NCBI GenBank assembly: GCA_023247795.1
Contig: JAHFFT010000001.1
Span: forward strand, 91,781-137,881
Direction of reading: 5' to 3'
Length of the DNA: 46,101 bases
Source: Candidatus Omnitrophota bacterium
GTDB lineage: Bacteria > Omnitrophota > Gorgyraeia > Zapsychrales > JANLHA01
How positions within the stretch are numbered: the first letter of the stretch is position 1; every line of letters begins with the position of its first letter. The notes under the pieces are model-generated. The model was not told the DNA's origin, searched no databases, and saw only the letters and a list, made by a program, of their open reading frames with translations. Shown one piece after another: positions 1 through 15,000 of this stretch. The translations under genes were made by a program, and so were the position numbers.

Positions 1-3000
1 GGAGTGGTATAAACTTTACCAAAATATCGCTGTGCTGCGTTAACTAATAGCAGCGTCGTCTGCCTACGAACGTCCGGATCAAATGAAAACAGCAATTCAG
101 CTGCTGATTCTTTCTCAGGAACATTCCACTCTCCCCAGGAAAGCTGTTGCCATCGCGCCGATTTCTTCGCTAAAGAATCGCGATCTTGTTCCATTTGCTT
201 ACTTAAAATTTCCTTTAGCTCTTCTGCCTGCTCGTCATTGAGCTGCCCATCGATCATTTGAAACACTTGTTCCCGATTCAAATCCCGCAGCGCGAAACGC
301 AATCGCAGATATTCCTTTATTTCTTGTTTATCCCCGTAGTCCCCATTTTGATAAATGGGAAAAAGCTCTCCCTTTCGTTCAAACAAAATTTCAAACATCG
401 ATTGAAGCTCTGTTTTTGAAAGCCCTTTTTTCAACCTCAATTCACTGGAAGCATAAATATCTCCCGACGCTATCAACTCTCCACTGCCTGGCCCCAATAA
501 ATCCTGACCAACATATTTCAATTCTTCATTCCCTTTCAGTTGAGCTGATCGCATAGGAAAGGATTTTGGTTTTCTTTGCCGCTTTTTAACAGGAGGGGTT
601 ACGACTTCTGTTACTAGGGAAACGTTTCTATCTGTTCCGTTGCCGTTTTGAGCTTCATACCGTTGATCCCTCAGGACCATTAATTTTGCATTCCATTCCC
701 TTATCTCATCACCATTCTTAGGGGCGACGTTCGTAAACTCATCGTCCAAAAGACCACCATCCATATCGGCATCAATTTCTTCATCTTCATTACCTACATC
801 ATCAATGCCTTGATCTTTATGGCCGTTAAAACCAATAAGAATATTTAGAAATACCTGCATTGTAAACTCGAGCGCGTCAGGAGAAAGGTGGTCAAATGTT
901 TCATAAGTTGGTATTTCTGATTCTAACCACATTTCTTTCAGCCAAAGTTCCACTTTAGATTGCCTCGATTGATCAAGAAACAGAAAATATTTCATCCCCT
1001 TGACCCAGAAATTGGAACTCAATTGATCAAACTGTTCTTGAAACCCCTGGTATTTATCTTTCGGCTCAGCGGAATAAAGAATCAAGGCTCCCATCCGTTT
1101 CAAAACTTCAACAGCCAGATCTAATGGATCCTGCCCTGGTTTCAACTCAATCGTTTGTAAAATTTTCGCGTGCTGGCTGCAAGTATTGATGGCCTGGGCC
1201 ATCTCCCCCACATCACTGTAAACCGTGGCAATCAATTTTCGTAAAACAATTTCTCTGAGTGGCATTGATGGATATGGCTTCAAAAGATCGTCGTATTTAT
1301 AGCTCTTGGGAAGATGATTCCATTTCCAAACAAAATATTGCGCGGCCTCAACCAGCGGATGCTCCTTCCCACCCATGGTCACCGCAGATTCAAACATTCG
1401 AGAAAGCAGCAAATCAATGATACTGCCCAACCTTTGGACCTGGTCAGCACTCAACTGGCGTGCCTGATCAAACATGGTATAAAAATCCGATTCCAACAAT
1501 CTTGTCGCAATCGGTTTGAGTTCCTCGTCTTGCATTTTCAAAATGATCTGTTCGTTAAATTGAAACGGCACATCAGGAAACCCGGCCAAATCAGCTTTCA
1601 TCATCTTTGCCCGCAATCTAATCAATGAGAATGGTGAATGTAAAAATGCTTCAATGGCTTTGCCCTCAAAACCTTTCTGCCCATAGACATAATCATCTAA
1701 AATACGGTTTTGCAAGGCGGCGTCCGGATCATTAGCAAAACGTCCTATGATATCTTCGATCAGCAGATTGGTATGAAGACTGAGTTCCTGCAATAAGCCC
1801 AGGGCATGCCAACGGACACCTGGATCAGCCGACTGTAAAAGTTCACTTAGGGAAAATGGAATTCTTGAGAAAAATTTATCAGATATGAAATCCTCTGGGA
1901 TGTAATCAATGTCCAAGCTGCCATTTTCCAGTAAATCTTCAAGAGCCAAAATAGGAATTATCTTGTTCTCTGATTTTCTTCTAATTTCAGGGGTCAGGTC
2001 ATTTGAGTCATAAATCTTAGCTGGAAACGCTTTTAATAAATTTTGCGCGTCATATATTGGCAAGTACGCGGGAGAAACAACCCCCATTGTCGTTGTATTT
2101 CCAATATTACCGGATAAAAAGGTCCCGACTTCTTCAAATCGCGGATAATTATGGAAGTCAGGCTGATAATGGAGAACAACATCGAACGGTGAATAAATAC
2201 CCCTTTCAAAACGCTTTTTTCCGTTCATCGCTGTTGTGTCATGCCCCATCAGATCCGGTCCAAAAATTCTACGGATCCCGTCTTCAAGACTTTCCTCCGG
2301 CGAGAGCGCTATGAAAACCCAATGATCGGTCCCGCGAACGCGCAAGAGTTCAAATCGACGCTGCAATTCTTCTAATCCGCTGCCAACGATCTGATCCCCG
2401 ATGTTTCCCTGCAGATGAAAACACAAAAAATCTGATTTGTTCTGATCAATTTCCCTCATCAAAATTTTTACCGACGGCATGGTTGGGAATCGGGCCAAAA
2501 CACCCATGACATTTGATTGAAAAACTTGAAAAGACCGTTCGATTTCTTTGATATCTTGCCCGGTTAACACCTTAACTTCGTTCCCTTTTCTTCTCTGCTC
2601 ATCGAGGCGTTTCTCAAGAAAACCCATTTGCGACGGTAAAATGATTTGGCAGATCCCCATAAACACTTCTATCGGCAATTCGATTCCGAACGCCGGAAAT
2701 CCTCTCAGCACATTTTGATGCCCGCTGAGCTTGATCTTATCCTGCGCAATCGCTAGCTTCAAATCGCTGATAATCGTGTCAATGCTTGCCAACCAATCAA
2801 CAATAGCTTTATCTGAGGCAGTAAACAGTGGCTGATGTGTTCGTAATTCACAAAATTGCGGCAGCATCTTGATAATCTCTTGACTGTTTGTTCGACAGAT
2901 TAACAATCTTGTCAACAATTTGGGATCATTGATTCGATGGGCCGCTGCCACATCGATAATACTTCTTATCTCCGCTTCCGACCGCTTCGTTTCTCGCTGT

Positions 3001-6000
3001 AAGACACTCAAGATCTGTTTATTGGTAAAAAAATGTCCCTGACTGATTTCATTTGGCTTTTCAAATAAAAATTCAAAACTATCCAATTGTTCTTCTGACC
3101 AAAGCCACCTGCTAACTGCTTTTGGCAACAAATTTGTAAAAACTGCGCTTCCGCCCCTTTTGATTTCAACAACTTGCGCAATGATCCACTGTTTAGCATC
3201 GGATTCAAGCAATGACCATTTGGGATATTTCTTGCAAACGTTCTTTAATTTTGAACTTGTCTCCCTAAAATGTATGATTTCATTCTGCTGGGCGTCCACA
3301 TTCCCTTCTTTTTCATTTTCTAACTGCCACCATGCTTTGACAATCTCTGTCAACCCCACCATGGGTTCTTTGGGTTTATATCTATTATCAATTTTGGTAT
3401 TCCCCCTACTCGATCCAGCGGTATCAATGTGATCTTGATCTCCGTTAACCTCGTCCGTAGTTTCCTCAACAGCCGAATCAATTGCGTTCTGGGCGGCAGC
3501 GGCAGCTCTTTCAGCTGCCCTTTCAGCCGCATCTTCCGCCGCAACTTCTCTAATGATACTTTTAACCTGCTCTAGGGTGACCTCATTCCCAGGGGCACTA
3601 CGCAAAAAAACGATATCGTCTGCGGTCATTTTAAAATAATTCTCTTTAATAAATTGACGCAACCCTTTCGGGGATTCGTCAACCGGCTTTGCTGGCTTCG
3701 TTCCCATTGTTTCATTGACAGTTTTTCCCTTTGCGGCCGGCGGCGTTGCAATAGGTTTGGTTGCTTTCTTAGCTGGCACCTTCGGCACGACTACAGAGGC
3801 AGGTTCAAGTACCGACAATGGACTGGGTATTATTTCTTTCACCTTTTCCAAAGCACCTACCGTTTCCGTCAATGCAGATGGCTTGGGTTTTGACACAGGC
3901 ACATCTTCCACTGCCGCAGGTTTTTCATTCGTCCACCAATACGGCACTAAAATATCCCTCATGGATTCTTTGACTTCGGAAAAATCAAAATGAATCCTAC
4001 CCAAAGCTGGGTGCTGCTTATCCCAATCCAAAGTGCTGTCAACAATGAAATACGCTGTTCGGCTTTCCCAATGCCCTTGTTCGACCAGGTCTCCGTTCGC
4101 ACCAGCTTTCGGTTCGATATAAACCGGGATCCGCATATTGGTCCTTTGAATTCGATATCGATTCGGTAATCCCGGACCTATGTTGAATGCTTCAACAAAC
4201 TTACTTGACGCGATCGGTGCGGCAAAATCACCACTGGCAAAATCTTTCAAAATAACATCTTTTCCAACAGAAAGAATATAAACCGGCTGCTGCGAATCAT
4301 AAATATCACCGAGTCCCGAGCTGACAATCAACTGGCGATCCAAACGCGCAAAAGTGATCCCGCTCTCTTCAAATTCAACCACCGGTGCCCAGCTAAACAT
4401 CGAGACCCGGCCCTCTGGTGAAAAAGTGTTAACATTCCCTTGGTGACGAAAAATGATTGTTACCCCTTCATCACCACTACCTCCTATGAAATGTCGCCCG
4501 GTCAAAAAATTCTTGCCAGAAACGGAAGCTGGATAGGATTTGCTGTGCCATTTTTCTTTATTCTGCAAATTCTGATAAAATGTTGCCCGAAAAACATCCA
4601 TGGGCACATCGATCACGTTTCTCACCCCCAATGGTTTACGATAGACATTCAAAAGGCCATTGCGGTCGTAAAGCAGAACATGTGTTATCGCGTCATAGAA
4701 AAACAAATAATTTTCGGTCAGCTCGCCCTTATCATCGCACTCGACAAAGGCCACATACTGAGAGGCTTTTGAAAGATACTGTCCACCAATCCGTTTAACC
4801 CTTCTTGCTAAAAATCCTCGGGAACCCGAAGCAACTTTGGGAGTACTGATCGAAAGGTTGCCAAATTGAAACGCGGGATGAAAAGTAAAATCGTATGGTC
4901 TGGCGTTTTCCTTATTCCCAGCAATCCGTTTTCTTACCTCAGGGGTCAAATGATTGACTTTTGTTCGCAAAGCAAAATCAGCAAAAGCCTCTTCCCTGAC
5001 CAATTGCTCCATGCTCACAAATCGAGAATTCGTTCCCCGTTCCGGAACGATGATACGAGAGCATTGTCCCGTGCGATGATTCTTTAAAATCAAATTTTCT
5101 CGATACATGATCAAAAAAAGGATATTGGATGGATCAGCTTGATCGATTAGCATTTTGCAACCCTGAAGTGCGCCCCTCTCAGTTTTTGTTGGGCGTACCG
5201 TCTTAACCAAACCTGATAAACTATTTTCAAAATGTATTTCAAAATCACCGAAATGATAATCAAATTTTTTTGTTTCAATCCCTTTCTGGAAAAATTGTTC
5301 GGGTCTCTGCTGATAAACACTTAAAAACCGCTCTATCTTTTGATTGATCTCACTCAATGCCGCTGTTGGTACATCAGCGGGTTGATCTGCTAAAATATTT
5401 TCGCCAACGGTGATATCCGGTTCGCCTACGCTGCTCTGTGAAGCAATCGTTGGTTCAAGATTTTCTTCGCCGGAGGACGGCACACTGCCCCTAACCTCGT
5501 CCATCTGAGTCGCGGCTGGCGCCAATAAAGAATCAAAATCAACAGGACGACTTCCAACCGAAACCCCAGTTTCTTGCCGTATTTTTTTCAATTCCCCAAG
5601 ATCAACCAGGCTGCTGGCCTCTTGTTTGTATTTTCTAACGTTGGCAAAAAACTCCGCGACCAGAGGACATCGAGTCCTTTGATATCCTTTCTGGGATTCC
5701 AACTTAGAATAAATCATCTTTTTGTCACCATAACAAACCAAAACTAAGTTGGGCAACGAAATAAAAGTCATATAATGATTTGTCGGCTGGCCGTTGGAAG
5801 CTTTCTGGACAAGCGCAACAATCCGATTGGCGTCAGTCCCATCTTCACGCACCTTAATGACGTCGTCATTTTGCAAATCACGCCATTGGGCCTCTCGGGT
5901 ATCGGGCAAAAGAAATTCGAAAGGTTGAAAGGTGACTCGTCCTAATAATTTCGGCGTTGGATCCCAGTGTTCCAAAATCAGATCTTCAACATTGTCCCTT

Positions 6001-9000
6001 TTTGTATAATGGTTCAACATGGCTTGGTTCATAAAAGCCGCGACCACCGGAATTTCCATCATCTGCTTTGGTTTGATTTCCCCGCTATCGGCAGGCGCAA
6101 TGGGTGCGGTCCATTGCCTGGTGCGGCTGTCCCAAAACCGGCTCTGCCCCTTAATCGATACCGCAAGTAAAACATGGGACACATCTTCAACGTCAATGAT
6201 TTCCTTGATCTTGATATCAAAAGCACCAAAATGTCTTCTTGCTGCTGAAATGGTGGCGAGACGATCCCGCAAATAACCGCCGAACCAAAGTTTTACCCTA
6301 GCAACACTCAAAATAACATCTTTATTGGCCATTTTGTGCTCATCGAGGTTCAATTGCGGCGCCAGCTTTTGCAGCCTCGTATAAATCTGATCAGCGCCGC
6401 GATTAAGGATCTCCTCAGGGTTACTGTCTGGCAAGGCTAACTGGGCCTCTAAATCTCCGTACAATTGATTCAACTCTTTTAATAATTTGATCGTCGGTGT
6501 TTGACGCAGTTCTGGCTCAGTGTGTTTGATAGGACCCTCAACCAACGGAACATTTTCGGCTTGAGCCATTTTTGCACTCGCACTTGGATTTTGAATCTCC
6601 GTTTGACCATGACTTAAATCTGCTTTGATCTGTTGTATTTCATCCTGCAAATGACTTATTGCCTGCGGATCTCCCACCCATTCCGTCGCAATCTTATGAC
6701 TCGTTAGTAATGAAAAAATAAATGGATAACTTACGCCAAAACATCTTGCGATTTCTTTAGCCGTAACATTGACCGACCCGTGGTCATGAAACCTGCACCA
6801 TCTTCGACAGGCCTGTATCGTCAATTGGGCCTCAGTCAAATCGTCGCTTTCAATAAAAGATGTGATATTTTTCATACTGGGCGTCTTATTGTTCAATTCC
6901 TGCTTAATGTGAAAGCCGTATACTTTTTTCCCATTCAAAAACAAAATTAACCCTATCTCATCTTCCCAATCCAACCAGACTTTAAAATGGCCGGGACTTT
7001 CAAATTTCAATCTCAATTTGAACCTGTTAATAAGATTGATTAGTATTTGCTTATTGTCAGTCGTAATCGACAAATCGTAGGAATTGAATTTATTGATATG
7101 CTCTAATAATATTTTTAATTTTACAGGGTCACGAGCTATTTCATCCAGCCGCTGGTCAAGCGCATAAGCAATGACAGCGACCAGATAATCAACAACTCCT
7201 GGGGCATTCGCTGCCGTTACTTCTCCAGACTTGACCTGATCATAAACATGCTCGATATCGCTCAAGCCAACCCCTTGAAACTGATACCCGAAACTCTCTA
7301 AAACCTTCATCAATGTTTCCCGGCTGGCAGATTGGTAGCTTGCGACCTTGTTCAATTCATTTTCTAAATGCCCTAAAGCGACCGATTCATTTTCAGTTTT
7401 TCGTAACTCAACAAAACGCTGATAAAGATCGATCTTCGTTTTGTAATACAAATAGTAATTGCAATAGTAAGACAACTGCCCCCCCGCCGGCTGATTCAAA
7501 TTGGTCAACAGATTCTGCAAAATAACCGGCTTTAAAATTAACAGCCTCTCATCATTGATCAACTCATTCACTGCCTTCACCGTCATACCCGTCGCGGCTT
7601 GGATATCATCCGCGGTATGACCATTGGCAACCAACTGCGCGATTTTATATTCCTCGGCATTCAGAATACCGGAACGAAGTAAATACGCCAACGCGTCGGT
7701 CCGCAGCTGCAAAAACGCCCATAAAGGGGGCAGGCCCATTTTGATGGCAGCGGCGTAGCGCGCTGCTAAATCAAAAACCTCACCTTGAGCATTGGCTCTA
7801 CCCATAAACAAAAAATACATCTCCATTGGATTTTGTAGGCCACGAACGTCCACAGCAAATTCTGACAACAAACCCATCAAATTTTTGACCGTCAGCGCCG
7901 GACAATCTTCTAAATTCCTTAATTCTCTCATCAGTTGAACAGCAGCCCCAAAATTATTTGTGTTCGTTTTTCGAATCTCCTGATACCTCTGGAGAATGTC
8001 CGTTTGAAATGATTCCAAGTAATGGATGTAAAGCCGTATGCAACTGACCACATCACCCGACCAGCTATGGGTTTCACTTTGCTTCAACGTAAGAATATAG
8101 GTAATGATTTCCGGTTTTATAGGTTCTTCCGGAAACAAATTTTTGATTTCAAAATAAGCCTGCGATATCGCCTTAGCCCGGTTACGTTCTTTCAAAAAGT
8201 GTTTACGAAAATAATAGTAACTGATATAACTTGCCGCCATATGAAATGAACTTTGATGAAACCTTTTTGTCTCTTGATGGGCAGCAACAACCGACCCTTC
8301 CAACTTTTCAGTCAGTTGATCATAAATTCTTAGCGGCGTGGGAATGTATTCATCACTCTGACTTTTGACCAACTTTAGGCCTTGACCGCTGGGATATAAA
8401 ACAGTATAGGCAACCGGGACATCTCCCGTCTTTATTGAAACCTTAACAAGGCAAAAAGGCTGCGAGCCATCCACCGTCGCTCCTGGGAATTGATTCAATT
8501 TCTTCAATTGATCCAATTCCAACACATTTCTTTGTCCAGCATCCTCCCGCGGCAGCCTTATCCCCCACAACTTAATCACGTAAGGACCATCTTCAAGTTG
8601 ATAACTCATCTTCTTGTCCACTATCCCCTGATCAGAAAGCAAAGTATCAAGACCGCTTTGGACATCTTTTGAAATCTCATTGCTAGTCTTTTTCGATAGA
8701 TCGTCGACAGCAGATGTTTGGGGCCCTAAGGCTTGATCAATGACTTCTGGCGTCACCCGCTCCAACTCATCATGAAGTATAGCTACCGCCCCAGCATTGG
8801 CCTTCTCCTGAAATTTGATATTGTAACGCTCGGCCATAATCTGTATCGCTGTAAAAATCACACCCGTTTCTCTTTCAAGTGTTCGAATGTTGAATTTAAA
8901 ACTCTGACTTTCATGCGACTTCATCCACGCGTGCAGCTTCTTAATGTTAGCTTCCGCTGTCGCGACGTTGGAAGAACGGGCAATGATGTTGGCGACCAAA

Positions 9001-12000
9001 TGACTTACTAATGGGTCTTGCGCGTGATACCCAAGCCCTAAACTGATGGTGTGTTTTCCAATGCAATGAAAAATTAGTCCCAACGCGTCATCCCATTGCA
9101 ATTGAAGATGGTAACGATCGTGCGAATTCAACTGCAGCAATACATGTCGCGAACCCAGTCGGATCTTCTTGTCACCCCTCCCAGCGACCGTGAACGCGAA
9201 AGAGTTAGAATGATTTTCGTTGAAAGACTTGATGTCATTTTGCAGCGTCTGCAAGCTCGCGGCGTCTGGTTGCTCAACACCCATCAACTTTATCGAGTGT
9301 AGCATGATTGATTCTAGCTGATCCGCATCAAGCTGGTCATCGATGGGGATCTGACCCTTATCGACCTGGGCCTTTTCCAAATTTTGCGGCATCCAATAGG
9401 GCCGAAAAATCGCATCATTCGGACCATTCCCGGCAAAATACTGTGGTTCTTCCCACCATCGATGGCCTAACGCTATCAAAGGGTTTAAAGTGTTCCTTTT
9501 CCAATATGGGGAATTCTGATCAACGATGAGTTTGACTTCCCGCCACTCAACCTTACCGTTGTTCCATATGGGCCTAAACAACTTTTGCTCCGTCGCTGCT
9601 ATTTGCAAATCAAAATTCCGTTCCTCACCTTGCTGTTGCCCAACAACACAAAGACCCTTAAACGTTTCGCTAAAAAGATCAGGAAATTTCTTAACAAGCG
9701 CGTTGAGATCAATATCATCGTCGACGATGACATAAAACGGATTTTGAGGGTCCCTCAAGTCGCCCATGGCCGTAAAGACATAATGGCCTCTGGCAAGATA
9801 AATGATCTCCGATAAAACGTCCCCGCCCTGGGAAGAAATCCGCCCCATAGGCGCCAGCACCCCCGGAAACGGGAGGTTGGTCAACTCGATGACCGGACGA
9901 TCTTGATAAGAAAGCTTAAACGTCTCCTGTTTCCCAATGAGTTCAACTTTCGTCGAAAAATCCCCCATCGGAATGGGGTACCAATTTGTTTTATCGGTCC
10001 GATTCTCGATGTCCTGAAAAAAACTTTCAAATATCTCCGGCGCCTTGACCATTACTATCTGATTGGCATCGGCCGGCCGGTTGACCGTAAGAACCAGCCC
10101 ATACCGGTCAAAGACAAAAACCCTTTTGATCCCATTCACAATGAGCCGATAATTCTCTTTTAATTCCCCATTTTCATCATTTTCAACAAGAGCTGTAAAG
10201 TGACCGGATTTGATAATACGCTTCAAATAAACGCTGATTGATCTCCATTTCTCACTATTGGTTCGAGGCATGATAAATTCAACATTTCCAGACCGGACCG
10301 CGTTGAATTTGATACTTTTGTAAGGCCTCTTATAAGGATAAAGGTTCAAAATCGCCATATTCTTTTGGGGGTCTTTGAAATGATTAACAATGACCCGATC
10401 GGTAAAATCAGCAAAATCGGCCATTGCTAAAAACTTATCAAAATTATAAACCGTAACTTCTTTATCTGATTTCAGTTCCATCGTGTTCCAGGCCGTCCCC
10501 TGACTGCTGATCATGTGAGCAGCCCCCTGCTCAACAACTAAAATGTTGAAATTCTGGGGATCCGCCTGATCAACCATGACCTTGACATGCACACCCTCTG
10601 CAAATTGCTTAGAAAAAGAAAGAAGGGCGATTTTTCCAACAAGCTGCGCAGGCAGTCGAAAAATATTAGTTGCTCCCATCGTGAAAGTTTCGCTGCTAAA
10701 AATCGTTTGAGGGGCTTGGATAGCACTCATTTGTGACTTTACAAAATCTAAAACTTGCTTCAAATCGACGGGGCCTGCTTTGTTTTGTTTATTCACAACA
10801 GCTTCCACCGGTATTTTCTCTTCTCGATCTTCTTTTTCTACATGCGGCTTGAGCACCGGTAAATCTTTTGGCAATTCAACCTTACTACTCTCAACTGGAC
10901 TTGGTTCACTTGGCTGCAGCGACGGGACCGAAGCAAAAAAATCATTAACAAGCTGAGAAGTCACCACAACTTGATTCGCCTTAGAAAACCGCTCGATTCG
11001 TCTCCCTCGAATCACAATCATTTTGGCCGGTGTCGAAAGGATGGTTACCAAATGGCTGGTCGGTTGACCGTTTTTATTCTTTTTAACAAAATAAACCACC
11101 ACGTTGCTAGAACCATCCGGATCCTGATGGACCCGGGCCCACCGTTTGCTTAAAATGCTGTCTCTGACTTCACCTTGATGTTTGATCTTTAACGTGAGTG
11201 GAGTGAACGTCACTTCCTTAAGATTATCCGGTCCCTTTCCCCACTGCGATTTGATAATCTCCCCCTGCACCACCGGGTCGGTAAAATGTCCGATCATGAC
11301 GTCCTCAGCAAACTCCGTGTATTCCGGAATTCCGGCGAGCATGTCCTTATCTATTTTCCCATCGACCGGTGTCACTCCGCTAGACCAGCGTTGTGAGATG
11401 CTGTTCCAAAAATAAACCGCCTGCCCGTCAGAAGCGATCAAAAAGAAATTCTTTGGATTGCGACGATCAATGACCTCGCGGATCCTCACCTTTCCCGAAT
11501 CCGCCCGGGAACTGATCCTTGAAGAACAAACCAAACCATTCAAATAATGCCCGAATATGACCCGAACATCCGGAAGTTCCAATTCCGTCTTATCTCCCAA
11601 AATGGGGATCTTTTCCAAATGAGCCGCCTGCAAATAACTCCGCAAATGATCGGTCAGGCGGGTGCTATTTTGGGCCAAAATTTCCAAAGTTGATTGGGTT
11701 CCCATATGGATTTCATTTTGAATGTCATGATAAGTGACAGCTAAATCCTCCGCGGACCTGCTCAATTGCTCGCTTGCCGCCTTTTCCTCCCATTCTTTTA
11801 ACCAATAGGGCCGGAGTTGCCGCTCTTCCCAATCCATTTTCTCATCGTCACTATTCAGAACCGGCTGCTGATCGCCAAAAAAGAAATCACTGATATCTGC
11901 TTGAGCACCCATCGGCACGATGAACACGGTCCGTCGTCCCTGATAATGCCCGTTCTCCCAATAAGGAAAAACCAAATCCGATGGAAGAACTTCATACTTT

Positions 12001-15000
12001 GTCCCCAAAATCGATGGTGCAGGTGACTTTCCCAACTGTCCTAAAAGGCTGGGAATGTTTAAACGATTCCCGTTAAAAATTTGAATCGCCTGCTCAGGGT
12101 CATGAATATTACCAATGAGGCTGCAGATGAGTTTGTTCTTACCGACACGGTAAAATTCTGCCGCCACGTTCCCTTGTCCATCCTTGACAACCGCAATGGG
12201 AACCATGCCGTAGGTAGAAAGCATACTTGGTGTGTCGGCTGACATCCCTTCCTGATAATCCATTTTAACCTCGACCCCATTCTTAGCGCCCAAGGCCAGA
12301 CGGGCAAGGCCTCCCGATTTGATTTGCTTCAATTTACGGTTTTCATATTTCGAATACCGCTTCAATAAATCCTGAAAAAACGTGCCAATAAAATAATTAT
12401 CAGTGATAATTTTAACTGGTTGCTCAAGTCGCTGCGGATCATTGACGGTAAAAAGCACTCCGTGCCGGTCGTAGACCACCACTTTATCCAGCAAACGCAC
12501 AAAGCAAAGATAATTTTGGGGGTTGTTCTTTTCAAGCAGAATTTTATATCGTGGAAATTGTCCGCCGCGGTCGGCATCACGGGCATAATCCAACGCCTCC
12601 GGCAAAAACTCCCAAATGGAACGGTCTGCCGGGGTTTTGATCAAAACCCGGCCAAAATAAATTCCGCCTTTTTGAAAACTTTTGTATTCCCCTTGCGGAC
12701 GGTCTTTGATCAATTGTTCCCGCGTTGTTGGGCTCCCAAAATGATTGATCAATGTTCGATTGACAAATTCCCGATAAACCGGCTTTTGCAGCATTTCTTC
12801 CGCATTGACATTAGTTTTACGAATCGTGTCATGGGCCCATTGATCGCTCTTGCTGTTTTTAAAATATATTTTCTTTCCAACCGACACGACCAAAAAGAAA
12901 TTCGTTGGATCATCAAGATCGACAATCGCCTTAGTTGTTGGCTGCCCAGGATGTTTGCTTATGAGTGTTGTACTGGCAACCAATTCACTCAGATAAAATC
13001 CCATCTGAAGACTGACGTTCTTAACCCTAACAAAGACCGAAGACTCCTTCACTCTTTCCTTCTCAAACTCGTCCGCTGATCTTAAAGAAAGCGCCCATTG
13101 TGCCTCTCTAAAAATACCTTCCAGTCCGTCGATGAAATTCCCTTGAACTGTTTCAATATGAAATTCCGCTAAGACCGCGTCAACAGTTTCAGATGGAACT
13201 CCGAACTGACGGGCCAAACCATCTGCGGTCTGCGCCGTGACGGTCCAGGTATTTTTCTTCGCCCATTGACGGAATATTTCTAATGGAACAACATTTTTCT
13301 GAACCGCAATCGGTTCTTGCGGAGCTTTCTCCGTTGCAGCTGGTTCAACTGTCAATGTGACTGGGGGGATACCGACGGAAACAGGTGGAACTTCTTCTTT
13401 TACGAATGTCGCGGGCAAGACATTATCAATCACCGGTTCTACTTTACGTACCGATTCCAGCCAATAAGGTTGAAATGGATTGACTTTAAGTTCCTGATGC
13501 CTTTTTTCTCCAAGATAGACCGGCACTTCCGCCGGAGGTTGATACGGCGCAGCACCGAATCTAATTTCATGCACATAACAAACCTTTCGCGAAACCCATT
13601 TTTCCTTGACTTTCACCGGAATCACGCGGTCGGTCGTAACCACTTCATACCTTGCTTCGCTGGCAATGTATTTACCATCTCCGATGAGATCAGCGCGGTC
13701 TTGTCCAAACGCGTTGCGAAATCCCTCGGAAACCACTCCCGGCCCCCGCTGTTCGCCAAGTTGTTTTACCAGCCTGGGAACATTGACATGCAGGCCGTCA
13801 ATGACGTAAACCGGCTGCTCAGGATCACTCAAATCGCCAATCCCGTTAAGAAAAACAATTTGATTTTCGCCGATACGCGCGATTTCAGAGGAATATCCGG
13901 TCTCAACATTGGTCACCCGTGCCACCGGTTCCCAACCAAATCTTTCAAATGAATAAATCTTTTCCGCCTTTATGTTCACACCGCGATAAAAAGTCACGCG
14001 TGTTTTCTTTGAATCACCACCGACATTTAAACTATTTGATAATCTTGTGTCCGAAGAAATATTCCACCCTTTGTATTTTTCAACCAACTCTTCAAAAAAG
14101 GTATCGATAAAGACATTGCGATTGACATATTTCCCACCCAGTGGCTTGGGACACACTGTTAATAAACCATTTTTGTCATAAGCAAAGACTTCATTAATCG
14201 TATCAACAAAAAATAAATAATTGTCCGTAAAATTCCCTTGCTCATCAGCTTCAACCAAATAAGAATACCGAGCTGCCCCTCGTTTCTTTTCATCCCCGCG
14301 GATGAGGATGATTCGTCCCTTGCCGGAACGGTTCAATCCTTCATCCTCGCCAATCAAAAATTTCCATGCCTCATTATGGATGGAAGGCAAATTAAATCCT
14401 ACTGCTCCAAAAGAAATGGATGAACGATAAGGACGCCAGAAAGCCGGATTTTCTTTTGTGAAAGAAGGATCTTCCCGCTGAATAATGAGCCCCTGCGCGG
14501 CTGCCGTGCCAAATCGATGAAGAACCACGGAGCGCACAAAATCCTGATACGGCAAAGCCTTTCTTAATTGCGCTTCACTGATTCCGCCGGCTGCCGTCGG
14601 GACTAAATCATCCTGCTCTGACCACTCTTGGTTAGCGCTGTGCTTAACATAGGTCTGCCCCTCAAAAGTGACCATATATAAAAAATTATTTTCATCATTG
14701 CGGTCAACGAGTTTTACAAAACCAGGGTTCTCGGGTGTGTTCTGGCGCTTGATATGGATCGATTTGATCAACCCCTCCAGATGATATCCCAAATTCACCC
14801 GGACTTGGCCGACACTGACTTGCATTTTAGGATATTCAACAATGTTTTGTTTGCCAACTGCCAGGTCTGCTTCGGCTTCTTCAACAATTCTGTCTAATAT
14901 TTCATTCCGGTCTTTAGGTGCCGGCAATTCCATTGGTCTAAAATCAGACTCGGGGCTAATCACCACAGGAATCGATGCTGGCGCCGCGGAAAACCAATAA

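Noticed and set aside
3460-3800. Ala/Glu- and Pro/Lys-rich low-complexity stretches in the giant protein as possible functional domains
   Set aside because: Best explained as a coiled or flexible linker between modules; nothing further can be supported.
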